64,000 bases of DNA from Aselliscus stoliczkanus (GCA_033961575.1 CM066732.1:77617187-77681186); one strand, 5' to 3'; counted from the stretch's first letter, positions 1-11,615 are shown. Numbers and translations: made by a program. Notes: generated from the letters alone by a model not told the origin.

Positions 1-1619
1 TAGGAATAGATTCGTGAACTGGTTCAGGAAAAACTCATGTACAGTGTGTTTGGTATCGTCCTTATTCATGAAAAGAAAAATACTGGAATCAATGCAAATG
101 TGTACTTGGACTCCAGTGGGGTAATGCAACATTCCAAGCTAGAGCCCCTTGATCCCAAGGCAGTCCCCATATGCCAAATGATCCCAAAGTAGGGAAAACC
201 CTCTCCGGCCTAAAAGAGTAGCATTTTTTAGAAAATAACTTTCCCTTTTAAAATCTTTCTGCACAATCAACAATGAGTTATAGTATTTATAGATAATACC
301 ACCTGTTCTTCTTTACTTGTTTCGGTACGGATTCTATGAATACAAAAGACCAGTGATTATATTTTTTACTACTTATTTTACAGAATAGAAATATGTGGTA
401 CTGCTTCCCTTCCTTTTTGGAGGATGTTTTTCTTGGAAGCCCCAAGGGTAAAATGGTCCAAATTCAAAGAATATGTGAGATCTGTTGTTCGACATTAAAA
501 ACTAGATATGCTGAAGCTACTTCAATTATACTTTCTACCATTAAAATACAGTTTAATAAGCACCTTCAACTTAAAAGTTCCAAGCTTTCTACTACTCATA
601 TTTAAGAGAATTAATATGGTTCTTGCCCTCCAGAAACTTTCTTCTCTAAAATAGAAACACACAGAATACTCAAAGAAGACTTACACAGTAGGTTACCTTA
701 AAATGCTTCTGATAAGTCTGTTCAATATTTTGTCCTTACATACATAGTTTCAGAACTTTCGTCTGTATGCATGAGAGACAAATTCCTTATTGGATCTGCT
801 TATCTCCATGTTCATTAAGGACCTTAAGCAAAATATAAGTATATTCGCTCATTAGTAATTCAGATTTCATTACTCTGCTCCTTCAGTTAAAATCTTTATG
901 CTGGCAGCTGTTTTGAAATATTTTGTAAGTTGCTCTGGCATTCATCCAACCACAAGGGCTCCAGTTAGCATTCGACTGTATACTTTTTCATTTTATATTT
1001 CCCCCCATGAAAATCTACATATTAGTGTATGTAGAGATATAGAGAAAGACTTTATGATGTTTTAACCCTGAATGCATATATATGATAAATACACAGCTAT
1101 ATCACAATTACATATTTACATCTTCATTCTTGTTGTCAGTGTACAACTGTGCCTTTTGCTCCTATGATAAAAATATCTACTCTCTGAAAATTCATTTCAA
1201 TCCACTTAGAGCTAAATGGTTTGACTTTGAATTTTTACTATTGGCTGTCAGATGCTGCCAATGACAGGTAGCAGAAAGAAGCTACAAAGCTTGATTGTAT
1301 CTAATTTTTGCTTTGCTTTGGTCAGGTATTTAAAAGGGGGAAAAAATGATAATACACAGAGATCAGGATAACATACAGTAAAACAAAATAAATAGAATTA
1401 AAATACTATATGTAATTAATAAGGTAAGAAACTCCTTTCTCTGAAATGCTGATTTTTTGAAGTGATCATTCTGCAATGAGGGATTTTTTTTTTCTACTTA
1501 AAAAAATGTGATGATTTAGAACAATCTGAGAGATGAGTCCTCAGTCTAGAAAGAGCCATGAGCTAACAGTAAGGTCCCTCCATATCTTGGGAAGGAAATT
1601 TTACATTGTGTAAGGGGTG
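1..1619. other. AT-rich unique sequence, no gene recognised
   Basis: No open frame here exceeds about 70 codons and none resembles a known protein. Around 610-700 there is weak similarity to an antisense L2 3' region (short motifs around 'TGGTTCTTGCCCTCCAG'), too decayed to call. No CpG island, promoter or splice-delimited exon is evident. Confidence 0.6.
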
Positions 1620-1628
1620 AAATATTTG

Positions 1629-1745
1629 TTTTTTGTGGGGTTTTTTTTTTTTTTGAGGGCAGTGTCACTGGCGTCATATGTGGGACCGAACCAGGGCCGC
1701 TGGCTTCCTAAGCCAGCGCTTAACCACCGCACTACTCGGCCAGCC
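1629..1745 (-). mobile_element. Short tRNA-headed SINE (bat-type), minus strand
   Basis: On the plus strand it reads as a poly(T) run at 1641-1654, then GAGGGCAGTGTCACTGG, the antisense B box, a tRNA-like stem around CTGGCTTCCTAAGCCAG, and the antisense head ending CTACTCGGCCAGCC. It contains only the tRNA-like head plus tail, about 100 bp. A candidate target-site duplication AAATATTTG lies at 1620-1628 and 1756-1764. The duplication is short, so the exact ends are approximate. Confidence 0.85.
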
Positions 1746-1764
1746 TCAAAGGATTAAATATTTG

Positions 1765-2763
1765 ATTTAAACAATTTTCCATCTTTCCTCCTCAATTCAA
1801 ATTGAATTCAAGCTCTCACTGATAAATTTGCCATAATATTAATATGTCCTCTAGTCCATTGAAAAGCAAAACTATACTTGTTAGGGGAGAAAAGAAATAA
1901 CATAAACTTAGCAATATGGTCTTTCTTGATATTCTAGAAGAGAAACTAAGGAATTAAGAAAGAATATCTAATAAATCAGTATTTATAATATATGTATGTC
2001 CATATATAATATATAAGGAGAGTACTGAGAATTATTTTCATATTAATACTACCTATATCAAACACTGACTATATCAAGCTATTATGCTGAACTAATTCTC
2101 AGAGGACTTTATAAATATATAGCTAGAAAGAGGCTTAGTTAAAAGAGAGGAAAATCCTTCAGCTGTTTCTTTTTCAATTCAGCAGTAGGAAAGGAGGAAT
2201 TGGGTTTTTTGTTGTTGTTTTTTTAAAATTTGGTGAGTGGGAAAGGAGCTCAAATCCATGCTAAACCTTGTTTTTTTGTTTTTTTGTTAAAATATTCACA
2301 CATCATGATACATATTATTCCAAAACATGTGCAAATAGAATCTAACTAAAGCTAAACTTAGACTTAATGCAAAATAACTAATCTCAACATATTCAAAAGA
2401 CTAATTTGTCTTTAAACATCAATCTTAAAATTGCTTTTGCTTATTTTTTCATGACCATAAATTTGATTTTGGAGTTGAAACAGTTCTCATTTTTAGGAGA
2501 ATTTACCTGTAATTATAAAGGAGCCCCAAACCTTGGTTCCAGTTTGTTTCTTCTATACTGTCAGCATAATTAGAACCTTCACAGAGTCACTAAGATGTGG
2601 GTTAGGACTTGCTCCACAGACCCAGAATCCCATGCTACTTTTTGTTTCATAGAAAATTAGACCTAATGCTAAGTGGACATTTTCTCTTTGACTTGGTTCT
2701 TCCAGGGAGACATACTTATATAGCCAATGGACTCTTTTCGTCGCTGAATTTTTTTATCAACTG
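1765..2763. other. AT-rich unique sequence
   Basis: No open reading frame of note, no recognisable repeat family and no regulatory structure. Short T-runs near 2195-2225 and 2265-2290 are simple low-complexity tracts. Confidence 0.5.
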
Positions 2764-2780
2764 AAAACTTATTAATCCTG

Positions 2781-3079
2781 GGCCGGCTGACTGGCTCAGT
2801 TGGTTAAGAGCGCAAGCTCTGAGCAACTGGATCACTGGTTCGATTCCCACATGGGCCAATGAGCTGGGCCAGAGTTGAGCTGCCCCTGAGCTGGTGAGAG
2901 CACCTTGAGCTGAGCTGCCTTGAGCTGTCAGCGGGCGGGGGGGGGGATGGCGACTGGACTTGGAGCTGAGCTAGCTGCGTCCTCCACAACTAAGACTGAA
3001 GCACAACAACTTGACTGTTCCCTTCCCCCAATTCCCCAATAAAATCTTTAAAAAAAAAAAGAAAAGAAAGAAGAAAAAA
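2781..3079 (+). mobile_element. tRNA-derived SINE, GTGGCTCAGTTGG-type family
   Basis: The head is GGCCGGCTGACTGGCTCAG, with a Pol III B-box-like GGTTCGATTCCC near 2837. A body with repeated GAGCTGAGCTG motifs follows, then the CCTCCACAACTAAGACTGAAG block, an AATAAAATCTTT end and an A-rich tail. It is flanked by an imperfect target duplication, AAAACTTATTAATCCTG (2764-2780) and AAAAAATTATTAATTCTG (about 3075-3092). A G-run at 2936-2945 interrupts the body. The head differs from the GAGTGGCGCGGTGG family, but the 3' end is shared with that family's long form. Confidence 0.85.
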
Positions 3080-3317
3080 ATTATTAATTCTGTGCCTCGT
3101 TGTTTGAAGGAGAGACTAATTGCTTTGAACTGATTTTTCTTTTTCAAAATGAAAACAACCATACGACATGAGTTTTTATTTGATTTTCTCATTTTCAGTA
3201 GGATAGGCTATTTTATAAATCTAATCACACAACAAATCAAACAAATGGTTTTATTATGCTACATGCTGAGTCAACCATTCTGTTTTTATTTAACTGTTAT
3301 GTCTCTTCAGCTAAAGG

Positions 3318-3507
3318 AGTGATTCTCAAATTTTAACATGCATCAGAATCACAAGAAGGGCTTATTAAAACACATGCCCCTAGTCCTTACCTTTACAGGA
3401 TCTTATTCAGTAAGTCTGAGGTGACCCTGATAATTTGCCTTTCTAATACATTTCTAGATAATACCGATACATTTGCCCTGGCACCCTATTGGAGAACCAC
3501 ATACCTG
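3318..3507 (+). mobile_element. MER5-like non-autonomous hAT DNA transposon
   Basis: The left end is GTGATTCTCAAATTTTAACA, the internal part contains TTATTCAGTAAGTCTGAGGT, and the right end is TTGGAGAACCAC. Length and inverted ends fit the old eutherian MER5A group (hAT-Charlie). Substitutions are frequent, as expected for a fossil. The subfamily is not resolved by eye. Confidence 0.7.
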
Positions 3508-3529
3508 CAGTGTTTATGATAGAGGATAG

Positions 3530-3597
3530 GGATGGAAGGTCTAGAGTCAGATCCTGACTTTGCTGCACACTGACTGAGTGGTCAAGGTCAAGTTATT
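3530..3597 (+). mobile_element. MIR fragment
   Basis: It contains AGTCAGATCCTGACTTTGC followed by GTGGTCAAGGTCAAGTTATT, matching the MIR region from the tRNA B-box side into the 'tgaccttgggcaagttactt' core. It stops where the mariner MITE at 3600 begins, so the MITE may have inserted into or beside it. Confidence 0.6.
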
Positions 3598-3599
3598 TA

Positions 3600-3678
3600 T
3601 TGGGTTGTTGGAAAAGTCATGACGAATTTTTTCTGTTCTTCGTTGTAAAAATGCATCATGACTTTTCCGACAAACCAA
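3600..3678. mobile_element. MADE1-like 79-bp mariner MITE
   Basis: The terminal inverted repeats are TTGGGTTGTTGGAAAAGTCA and, read from the other end, TTGGTTTGTCGGAAAAGTCA. They surround a short loop. The element is flanked by TA at 3598-3599 and 3679-3680, the mariner target duplication. Its 79-bp length and near-complete palindromy are like human MADE1 (80 bp). It would fold into one long hairpin if transcribed. Confidence 0.88.
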
Positions 3679-3680
3679 TA

Positions 3681-5700
3681 ATTGTGAATATGCTTCTCTG
3701 CTATTATATCAATACTCGACAAGAAGTAATTCCTTAAAAGATAGCTGTCATATGCATCTGGCTAGTTCAGCTTGCAACTCAAACAATGACACAAGTATTA
3801 TTATTTTTTAAGATACTTACAGATAGGCAGCAAAATACTTTATGTGTACTTCCCATTTTGTTAAAAGATATATGTTCAAGGGTCCAGATTTAATAAAGTG
3901 AATAATTCTCACTGCTTTATCAAGGACATTCTGAAGTGAAACTGGTAGCTTGTTTACTGTGAAATGTGGCAGGGCGAGTACACTGACTCCCAGTACAGTT
4001 TGGTGCCACTGTCTTGATTCATGCTAATGCCTGAGCAGTTTTACTCACCATTGCTTTGACACTATCAGCTCAACCACCCACAATGAAAAAGGCAAACAGT
4101 GTCATAGCCTTACTATAAAATAGTTTTGACCTCACGAACACCCTGAAAAGGTCCTCAGCCCACACACTTTGAAAATTGCTCTCTTAATAGTATGCAAGTC
4201 TGAAGTTGCCATTACGACCAATCAGTAAAAGGAAAAGTTGAAACTGTCCTTTTGCTGTACTTTTTGAAGAGTAAAAATGCTTTGCAATTATGTATCTCTT
4301 GTTGTAAAATCACAAATTATTACAAATGTTATACTTAGGATTTTGATTTCATGTAGAACACAGAAATAGATACTTTGTTTTATTATACGGCCATCCAGAA
4401 AGTGGGTATAGTTTTAAGTAAAGCAATTTAAATATTTCATGTTGAAGATTATGGGGCCAGAAACTTAATTTTCCCTCTATCTCCCAGAAAGTGATGGGAA
4501 TACAGAAATCAGAATGATACTCCAGAAGGGGTGGAAAGACAAAACACATAAGGAGCTATGTTAAGTTCCATAGCAGAAAAAAGTTTTCCATTAGTCAGAA
4601 TCTGAAAGGCTCCCCTGCAGGTTATGAGCCTCCCTTAATTGGGACATAATTTAGCAGAACAAGATGACCCACCCTCTAGGAATTCAGATGAAGAAATTTT
4701 TCACTGGGCGTCTATTGGAGTCAATGTACTTTAAGCTCATAATGTATATAGACATGATCTTTGATGGTATTATCTTTATACCATACACAAACATCATAAT
4801 GCTGTTTTCAAAGTGTTATACAATCTTTCTAACATGGTTTACACAGGGAACCACAAATATTTTCCTTATGGTTTATCATTATGCTTAGGCTGGAGGATTT
4901 CAAACTCTTGTTCAAAATGGAAATACAAACTGAGTTATTCTGCAAAGCACCTTCACTTTCTCCAAACCCAGAATCCAAAAGAAAGAGAAGAAGATCTGTA
5001 ATTTAAGTATTTACAGTAATTAATCTTATTTAAGTACCCTGGACAGCTGCTCAAGATACAGACCAAATAAGAGTAATTCAACCTTTTGAAGTTTAATCAC
5101 TACTTGTTATTAGTGATTCATAATCAAAGACATATCTCAAAGAGATAAACTACTTAAAAATTAATCATTTAATATAAAATTTAAAATAATCTTGTTCAAG
5201 AATTATATCCCAAATGTCAGATATACAGCTGATGAAACTTCTAGAAGCACCAGCTTCTTTGCTGACTTATTTACAGAAACATCTTTTCAGTGTTCATGTC
5301 TCAGGGGAATAAAGAAAGGATGTGTATCAGAGAAATGTTATCTGTGTACTTTTGCACAAAGCTGAGACACTAGCATGACTGTTTTAATTTTATTTATTCT
5401 GACTGAGAAATGATCCCTCCTAAAAAGTGATCTGTATGGTCATAGCCAAAGAAAATTATAAAATTGAGGAAGATTCATTGAGAATTATGGCTTATTATAT
5501 ATGAGGGAAAATATTTTAACGGATTGTTCAAATTTCAAAGTTTTGCCAGTCTTATTTTGTGTCATTTTGTAGAGTGACACAAAATATTTCCACTTGGAAA
5601 TTTCCTTATTGCCAAAAACCTTGGGGTATTATGCTTTCTTCATTTTTAACTTTTTCTAAAAAGAAATATTGAACATTATAGAAGTAAAATACACTGTGTA
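3681..5700. other. Unique AT-rich sequence
   Basis: No recognisable coding exon, repeat or regulatory element is visible. Small open frames at 4664-5001 are below what chance produces in AT-rich DNA and look like no known protein. Confidence 0.5.
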
Positions 5701-5985
5701 TGAACTCAGTTCAGCTTTGTGTAACAAAAACTCAAGTTCATAATTGCTTATATGAGATAGGAGTTTGTTTCTCTCTCATGTAAACGTTTCAAAGTAGACG
5801 GTCCAAGACAGATTACTCTATAGTATCATGCAGGGACCCAGGCTCCTTCTATCTTGTTGCTTCACCATGTCAAAGTTGTTGAACTAATAGTCGAAGATGA
5901 TCAACTACCACATTTAAATTGTAGGCAGCAAGGTAGAAGTACCAGGAGTGAGAGAGATAAGGGCATACATTTTCCCGTTAAGAAC
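5700..5985. repeat. Probable old interspersed repeat, family not assigned
   Basis: The segment around GAGTTTGTTTCTCTCTCATG and GGGACCCAGGCTCCTTCTAT reads like a mammal-wide repeat seen in many genomes. I cannot name the family with confidence. It ends where the minus-strand L1 begins. A RepeatMasker run would settle it. Confidence 0.35.
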
Positions 5986-6309
5986 TTTTTTGTTTTGGTA
6001 TTATTATTAGTTCTAGGTGTACAAAACAATGTAGTGATTAAACATTTACAAACCTCACAGAGTGATAACCCCAAAAAGTCTACTACCCACCTGACACCAT
6101 ACATAGTTATTACAATACCATCGACTATATTCCCTATGTTGTACTCTATATCCCATGACTATATATATTTTTAGTTATAGTTAATATTCAATATTATTTC
6201 ATATTAGTTTTAGGTGTACAGCATAGTGGTTAGGCATTTGTATAATTTATGAAGTGATCCCTCTAATAAGTCTAGTACCCATCTGACACTATACATAGTT
6301 TCTACAATA

Positions 6310-6555
6310 CTGGGGTACCAAAAAATGTGTACAAGTGGACACTTTGGTCACTGTTGCTCAAGCAGTAGTTCGTGGTAAACAGAAGTGTCTGGATGCTGAT
6401 TACCACTTTGAGCTGGTAACCACTTTGAGCACCTTCTGTAATTGCAGAAGTCAAGTGTGACTTGTATTCATCTTTTCTTATCAGTATATATTGAGTATTA
6501 CGATTTCAATAGTTTTCCTTTCTTAAAATGTGCATGTATTTTTTGGCACCCTCTG
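6310..6555. mobile_element. Mariner-type MITE, 246 bp
   Basis: The ends are inverted: left CTGGGGTACCAAAAAATGTG, and right (reverse complement) CAGAGGGTGCCAAAAAATAC. TA lies at 6308-6309 and 6556-6557. It interrupts the L1 3'UTR, which reads through correctly if the element and one TA are removed. No transposase is present. A 127-bp relative lies at 59089-59215. Confidence 0.88.
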
Positions 6556-7198
6556 TATTATTGACTATATTCCCCATACTGTATTTCACATCCTCATGAC
6601 TATTTTGTAACTACCAATTTGTACTTCCTAATCTCTTCACCTTCATCACCCATCCACCGCCCCCCTCCTATCTGGCAACCATCAGTTTGTTCTCTGTATC
6701 TATGAATCTGTTTCTGTTTGATTTCTTCATTTATTCTGTTCTTTAGATTCCACATACAAGTGAGATCATATGGTATTTGTCTTTCTCAATCTGACCTATT
6801 TCACTTAGCATAATATCCTCTAGGTCCATCCACATTGTTGCAAATTGTAAGATTTCATTCCTTTTTATGGCACAATAATACCCCGCTGTACAAATGTACC
6901 ACAATTTCTTTATTCAATAGTCTATTGAAGGGCATTTCAGTTGTTTCCATATTTTGGCTAGTATGAATAGTACTCAGTAAACATGTGGGTGCATATGTCT
7001 TTTTGAATTAGTGTTTTGGATTTTTTGGGATAAATACTCAGGAGTGGAATTGCTGTATCACCTGGAAGCTCTATTTTTAATTTTTTGAGGAACCTCCATA
7101 CTATTTTCCATAGTGATGCCACCAATTTGCAAGCCCACCAAGAATGCACAACAGTTCCCTTTTCTCTGAACTCACCAACACTCACTGTTTGTTGATTT

Positions 7199-7633
7199 TT
7201 TTTTTTAAAGATTTTATTGGGGAATTGGGGGAGGGGAACAGCGTTGGGGAATCAGGGAAGGGGAACAGACAAGTTGCTGTCCCTCTGTTCTTCAGTCTAG
7301 TTGTGGAGGACACCGCCCCACTGGCCCATGTTGGTATCGTCATTGTACTTTTCTTGGGTGAGGCAGATCGGTCACTGGCCTCTGGACAGTCGCTCACAGA
7401 GGCCCTTGGCAGCTCACGCTGGCTGCCGGCCACTCACTGCAGCCTATTGAAGCCCAGTGCAGCAGGGGCTGCAGCTATGCCATCCTGGGGACTCACAGCA
7501 GCCCAGCTCCAGATGGAACTGTCGTTCACCATCCTAGCTTCAGAGGGCAGTGTCACTGGCCCTCATGTGGAATCCGAACTGGGGCAGCTGGCGTCCCAAG
7601 CCAGCTCTTAACCAATGCCCCCTCAGCCAGCCC
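7199..7633 (-). mobile_element. Long tRNA-headed SINE (full form), minus strand
   Basis: In plus-strand order it reads poly(T), AAAGATTTTATTGGGG, a body with GTTGTGGAGGAC and GCCCAGCTCCAG, then CAGAGGGCAGTGTCACTGGC and the decayed antisense head. The target duplication TGTTGATTT is at 7190-7198 and 7634-7642, inside L1 sequence. A 155-codon open frame across it is an accident of the SINE body, not a gene. Confidence 0.92.
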
Positions 7634-7695
7634 TGTTGATTTATTGATGATAGCCATTCTGACAGGAGTGAGGTGGTCTCTCATTGTGGGTTTTA

Positions 7696-8166
7696 CTTTT
7701 TCTTTTTTTTTTTTTTTAAGATTTTATTGGGGAATTGGGGAAGGGGAACAGCACTGGGGATCCGGGGAAGAGGCACAGTCAAGTTGCTGTCCTTTTGTTC
7801 TTCAGTCTAGTTGTGGAGGACGTTGCTTCACTGGCCCATGTTGGTATCAGCATTGCGCTCTTCCCGGATGAGGCAGATTGGTCGCTGGCCTCTGGGCAGC
7901 CACTGACAGCAGCTCTTGGCAGCTCACACCAGCTGCCAGCCACTCACTCTGGCTGCCGGCCACTCACTGTAGCCCATGGCAGCCCACTGCAGCAGGAGCT
8001 GCAGCCTACACTATAGCCGGGGACTCACAACAGCCCAGCTCCAGGTGGAGCTGTTGTTAACCATCTTAGCTGTAGAGGGCAGTGTCACTGGCCCTCATTG
8101 TGGGATCCAAACTGGGGCCACTGGAGTCCCAAGCCAGCTCTTAACCAAGGCACCACTGGGCAGGCC
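7696..8166 (-). mobile_element. Long tRNA-headed SINE (full form), minus strand
   Basis: It has the same architecture as the copy 60 bp upstream but is an independent insertion with its own target duplication, CTCATTGTGGGTTTTA (7680-7695) and CTCATTGTGGTTTTTA (8167-8182), again inside the L1. The body carries extra GCTGCCAGCCACTCACT-type repeats around 7930-7975, lengthening it relative to other copies. Confidence 0.92.
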
Positions 8167-8987
8167 CTCATTGTGGTTTTTATTTGTATTTCTCTAAAGA
8201 GTAGTGACATGGAGCATCTTTTCATATGTCTATGGGTCATCTCTATGCCCTCTTTGGTGAAATGTCTATTCAGGTCCTCTGCCCATTTGTTAATTGGATT
8301 GTTTATTTTTTTGGTGTGGAGTTGTATGAGTTCTTTAAAATAAACTTTGGATATTAACCCTTAATCAGATGTATCATTAGCAAATATCTTCTCCCATTCA
8401 GTAGGATGTCCTTTCGTTTTGTTGACGGTTTCCTTGGCTGTGCAAAATCTTTTTAGTTTGATGTAGTCCCATGTGTTTATTTTTTCTTTTGTTTCCCTTG
8501 CCTGGGAGATATATCAGTAACAATATTACTAAGGACAATGTCTGATAGTTTACTTCCTATATTTTCTTCCAGGAGTTTTATGGTGTCAGGTCTTACATTT
8601 AAGTCTTTAATTTAGAAGTAACCTGGACTCTAGGAAGCCTCACTCACATCTTTCACTGAGAAAATGACTGCAAACATTTGACAGTTTGAGAATTAGAGAC
8701 CTCCTATTGGTGATCTCAGATGTCTTACTATTTACAATTGCACAAAGGCAAGCTATACCTATAGAATAACTTGCTCCCTCCAACCATTCTGTACCAAACA
8801 CCCTCAACATTCACCTTCAGATTATTCTAACTCTAGGTTTCTTTTCAAGCACATTTCTATGTCATGCATACCGTTGTTACCATTTGAAAGTTGTAGAGAA
8901 ACTCAGATATTGCAATAATAGTTTAGGAAGGCCTATATTCTGTAATGTATGTTAGGGGTCAGGAGAGGGAAAACTAGATTCAGAGGG

Positions 8988-9042
8988 CCTGGATTTTAAT
9001 CTTGCCACGGGCTTGAGGCAAATTACTTAATCTCTCAGGAAA
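8988..9042 (+). mobile_element. MIR fragment
   Basis: CTTGAGGCAAATTACTTAAT and CTCTCAGG match the MIR core that begins with the 'gggcaagttacttaacctctc' motif. Short and diverged. Confidence 0.5.
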
Positions 9043-9074
9043 GAGTTCCTTTCATTTATTTCCCTTCATTGATG

Positions 9075-9330
9075 CATGAATTCATTTTTTAAAAAGTACT
9101 CCTTGAGTACCTACTATATGCCAAGTATTCTTTTAAGCTATGTGGCTACAGCAGAATATAAAACACAGCCTCTGCTTACATGGACCTTTCGTGCTAGGCA
9201 AGAGGAGGAGATAGCATCAAACTAGAATCTGGAAAAATCAGAAAAGACCACTTCATAGGGTTTTGATGGGGGTGAAACAAGGTAAAACTATATAGTTTTA
9301 CCAGGGTCTGACGTGCTAACACCTTCTGTG
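9075..9330 (-). mobile_element. L2 3' fragment, antisense
   Basis: It contains CTTGAGTACCTACTATATGC followed by CTACAGCAGAATATAAAACA and CTCTGCTTACATGGACC. This is the antisense order of the L2 3' end. Old and rearranged. Confidence 0.6.
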
Positions 9331-9639
9331 TGGAAGCTATTTTGGATGCTATGACATGGATTTGGGAATAGTATGAATCAAAAATTTGAGTTTACAATAA
9401 TAGTCTAAAACAACATGCCTCATCTGCATTGAAGGTAATATTTCTATTTTCTAATTCCCACTTTATACAAAAAAGACCTAATTCCTTTAGCATCAAATGG
9501 AAAATAATCTCACCTCCCCTCTCTTATTTCTATGACTTTTTGGAGTAAAATATATGTTTTTAAATACTCACAAAGAATGAATGGTGTTAAGGTGGGTAAA
9601 GAAAGTGAAAAATTATTATTTCTTGATAATATGCTACTA

Positions 9640-9760
9640 CTAGTCAGGCGCTATGTTAGTCATTCTATACACACTCTCTCCTTAGCCCTCATAACAACAC
9701 TATAAAGTACATATTATTAGCACCATGTTTACAGATGGAAAAACTTTATAAATTGCAACA
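9640..9760 (-). mobile_element. MIR fragment, antisense
   Basis: GCGCTATGTTAGTCATTCTA, CCCTCATAACAACACTATAA and ATGTTTACAGATGG lie in the order expected for the reverse complement of MIR. Confidence 0.7.
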
Positions 9761-10062
9761 GACTCCAGTAAATATTTGTGACAACTAAAGAAAAATAAAG
9801 ACAACTAAAATAGCTTACATATTTGGTTGCCAGTTATTGTTTTTACAAATAATTGGTCACACATATTTTTCCTGTAAGAAACAAAGAAATGTAATACCAC
9901 CAATCAGACTGAGAAGATAAATGACAGTTTCTATATCTTAATAATTATTTGTTCTAAAGTAAATCAGGCATTTTTACTATCCCTACGAAGTTCATTCTGT
10001 TATGATATTAAATGCTCATGACACTCTAGTTCAATTAGGAATGCTCATAGAAATTTTGAGGT

Positions 10063-10082
10063 TTTGTTTGTTTGTTTGTTTT
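10063..10082. repeat. (TTTG)n short tandem repeat
   Basis: A GTTT tetranucleotide run of about four units merges into a T-run. Simple repeat with no further structure. Confidence 0.8.
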
Positions 10083-10111
10083 TTCTATTGAGTAATGATA
10101 GCAATGATATA

Positions 10112-10305
10112 GATCAATGGTTCTCAAGTGTAGTACCCCAGACCATTAGCATCACCAACATAGGGAGTTGTTGGAAATGCAGATTCTCCACCTCCACATG
10201 TTGAATAAACAACCCTGAGAGAGGACCCCAGAAATCTAAGTCTCATCATGACCTCCAGGTGATTAGGATGGACCCCAAAGTTTGAGGGCCACTGACATGG
10301 ATAAT
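10112..10305 (+). mobile_element. MER5-like hAT element, near full length
   Basis: The left end is AATGGTTCTCAAGTGTAG and the right end AAAGTTTGAGGGCCACTG, an imperfect terminal inverted pair. The centre has ACCCCAGAAATCTAAGTCTC and CCTCCAGGTGATTAGGATG. Length of about 190 bp fits the MER5A/B group. A small antisense open frame across it is not a gene. Confidence 0.8.
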
Positions 10306-11615
10306 TTTTGGTAACCGACAAATGATGTTACAGATAATTCTAACACATTTTTTTTTCCCCTGAGGCCAGAGCCTTTCCTCCTTAGCCTGAAAAAAAATGT
10401 GTCATTGGTTTCTTCCTATCAAAAGAGAAAACCAAAAAACAAGATATTCCTTTAAAGACTTAATATTTCCAAACATTTCCAAATATCACCAATTTGGATA
10501 TTGCACAGCTGGTAAAACTGGAGCAAAAATTTCAAAGGAAACCAAAGTCCGATTCCCTTTCAAAGTTCTTCTGCTTCTAAAAGAGTACGGAATATATTGC
10601 CAAGACTCGAGGTCCTGAAAATACAGAAGAGAAAACCATAAGAGGGAGTGAACACGGAGCCCTCACGAATGTGCTTGAGAGGCTAACTTTTCTACCTAGA
10701 GGGCTAGAAGGCAGGTCCTGTTCAATATGTAGGAGGCCAGAGAGCAGGGTTGGTTTGTTAAAGCTGTCACTGAGATTAGAGCTTCCTGGAGTTCCTGTCC
10801 TAACATCAAGTCAATTTCTTGCTAAACTCTTTCTCATTTTAAATGGGAAAAAGATTAGACTGGTAAGCGCTTGGGGAAAAATATAAGACTGGCTGGTAGG
10901 CAAGCTTTCTTTTTTAAAAGAAAAATTTTCTCTGCCTTCTGAACTCAAAGACTAATAATAGTAGAAAAAAGTAAGACAGTAAGAAAAAGGGAACCAGCTT
11001 CCTCTCTTAAAATCAGTGTTCCTCAAATATCAGCGACAGACTAATCTTCAGAGTTCTGACAGAGGTACTGTTGAGACCAAGGATGAGAATAACAGATAAT
11101 TTAAAATAATATTTGGAGGCTTTAACTTCAGAGTAATATAGAAAACGCATGACATAAGGATACAAAACTGTGCTTAAGAGTCAAACTAGCCATATTTCTC
11201 ACATGTACATAGTTTTGTGTTGTGGGTGCCCTTTTCACCATCTAATCAGAAACTCCTTTGATAGAGACTTGTTGCAAGATAAAACAGAAAGGGAGCAAGG
11301 AAGACTAAGTTTTATTGCCACACAAATGTAAAAAGCAGTATAAGAAATGTTTAATTATCCTGAAGGTTAAATTATCGCCCCAGTCTGTTCACCACAGAGC
11401 TGTGGCTTACATTACGGTTTTCAGAAATGAAGCTAAAATCAAAGTCCTGGAAGCAAACTTTCTTGTGTTGACTGATGATTTGAATGGGGCACTGGGGAAC
11501 AATCTCCATGAACCCTGCTGGAGGAAAGTTCAAGTGCTCCTGAACCAGGTGGGATTATAGACTTTAGCCAAAAATCAGAATTTTTTATCAGCTTAGTTGG
11601 TTATGGTGACTGGGA
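10306..11615. other. Unique sequence, no gene recognised
   Basis: No recognisable repeat or conserved coding motif. Open frames of 65-81 codons at 10397-10886 and 11315-11560 have no features of known proteins and no visible splice context, so I do not call them. Confidence 0.5.

Larger units (their letters stand above)
5990..8620 (-). mobile_element. L1 3' half (ORF2 C-terminus and 3'UTR), minus strand, interrupted
   Basis: Typical antisense L1 landmarks appear in order. The 3'UTR with duplicated modules is at 5996-6640. The block around CAATCTGACCTATTTCACTTAGCAT is near 6790 and GTATGAATAGTACTCAG near 6961. The 'AGGAGTGGAATTGCTG' block is near 7040 and the 'TCTTCTCCCATTCAGTAGG' block near 8388. 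The sequence is 5' truncated around 8617. It encodes nothing intact. Three later insertions split it: a mariner MITE (6310-6555) and two SINEs (7199-7633 and 7696-8166). The L1 text resumes correctly after each. Confidence 0.92.

Noticed and set aside
7144..7611. 155-codon open frame, plus strand
   Set aside because: It lies almost entirely in an antisense long SINE. The same peptide style recurs in every other long SINE copy, so it is repeat-derived.
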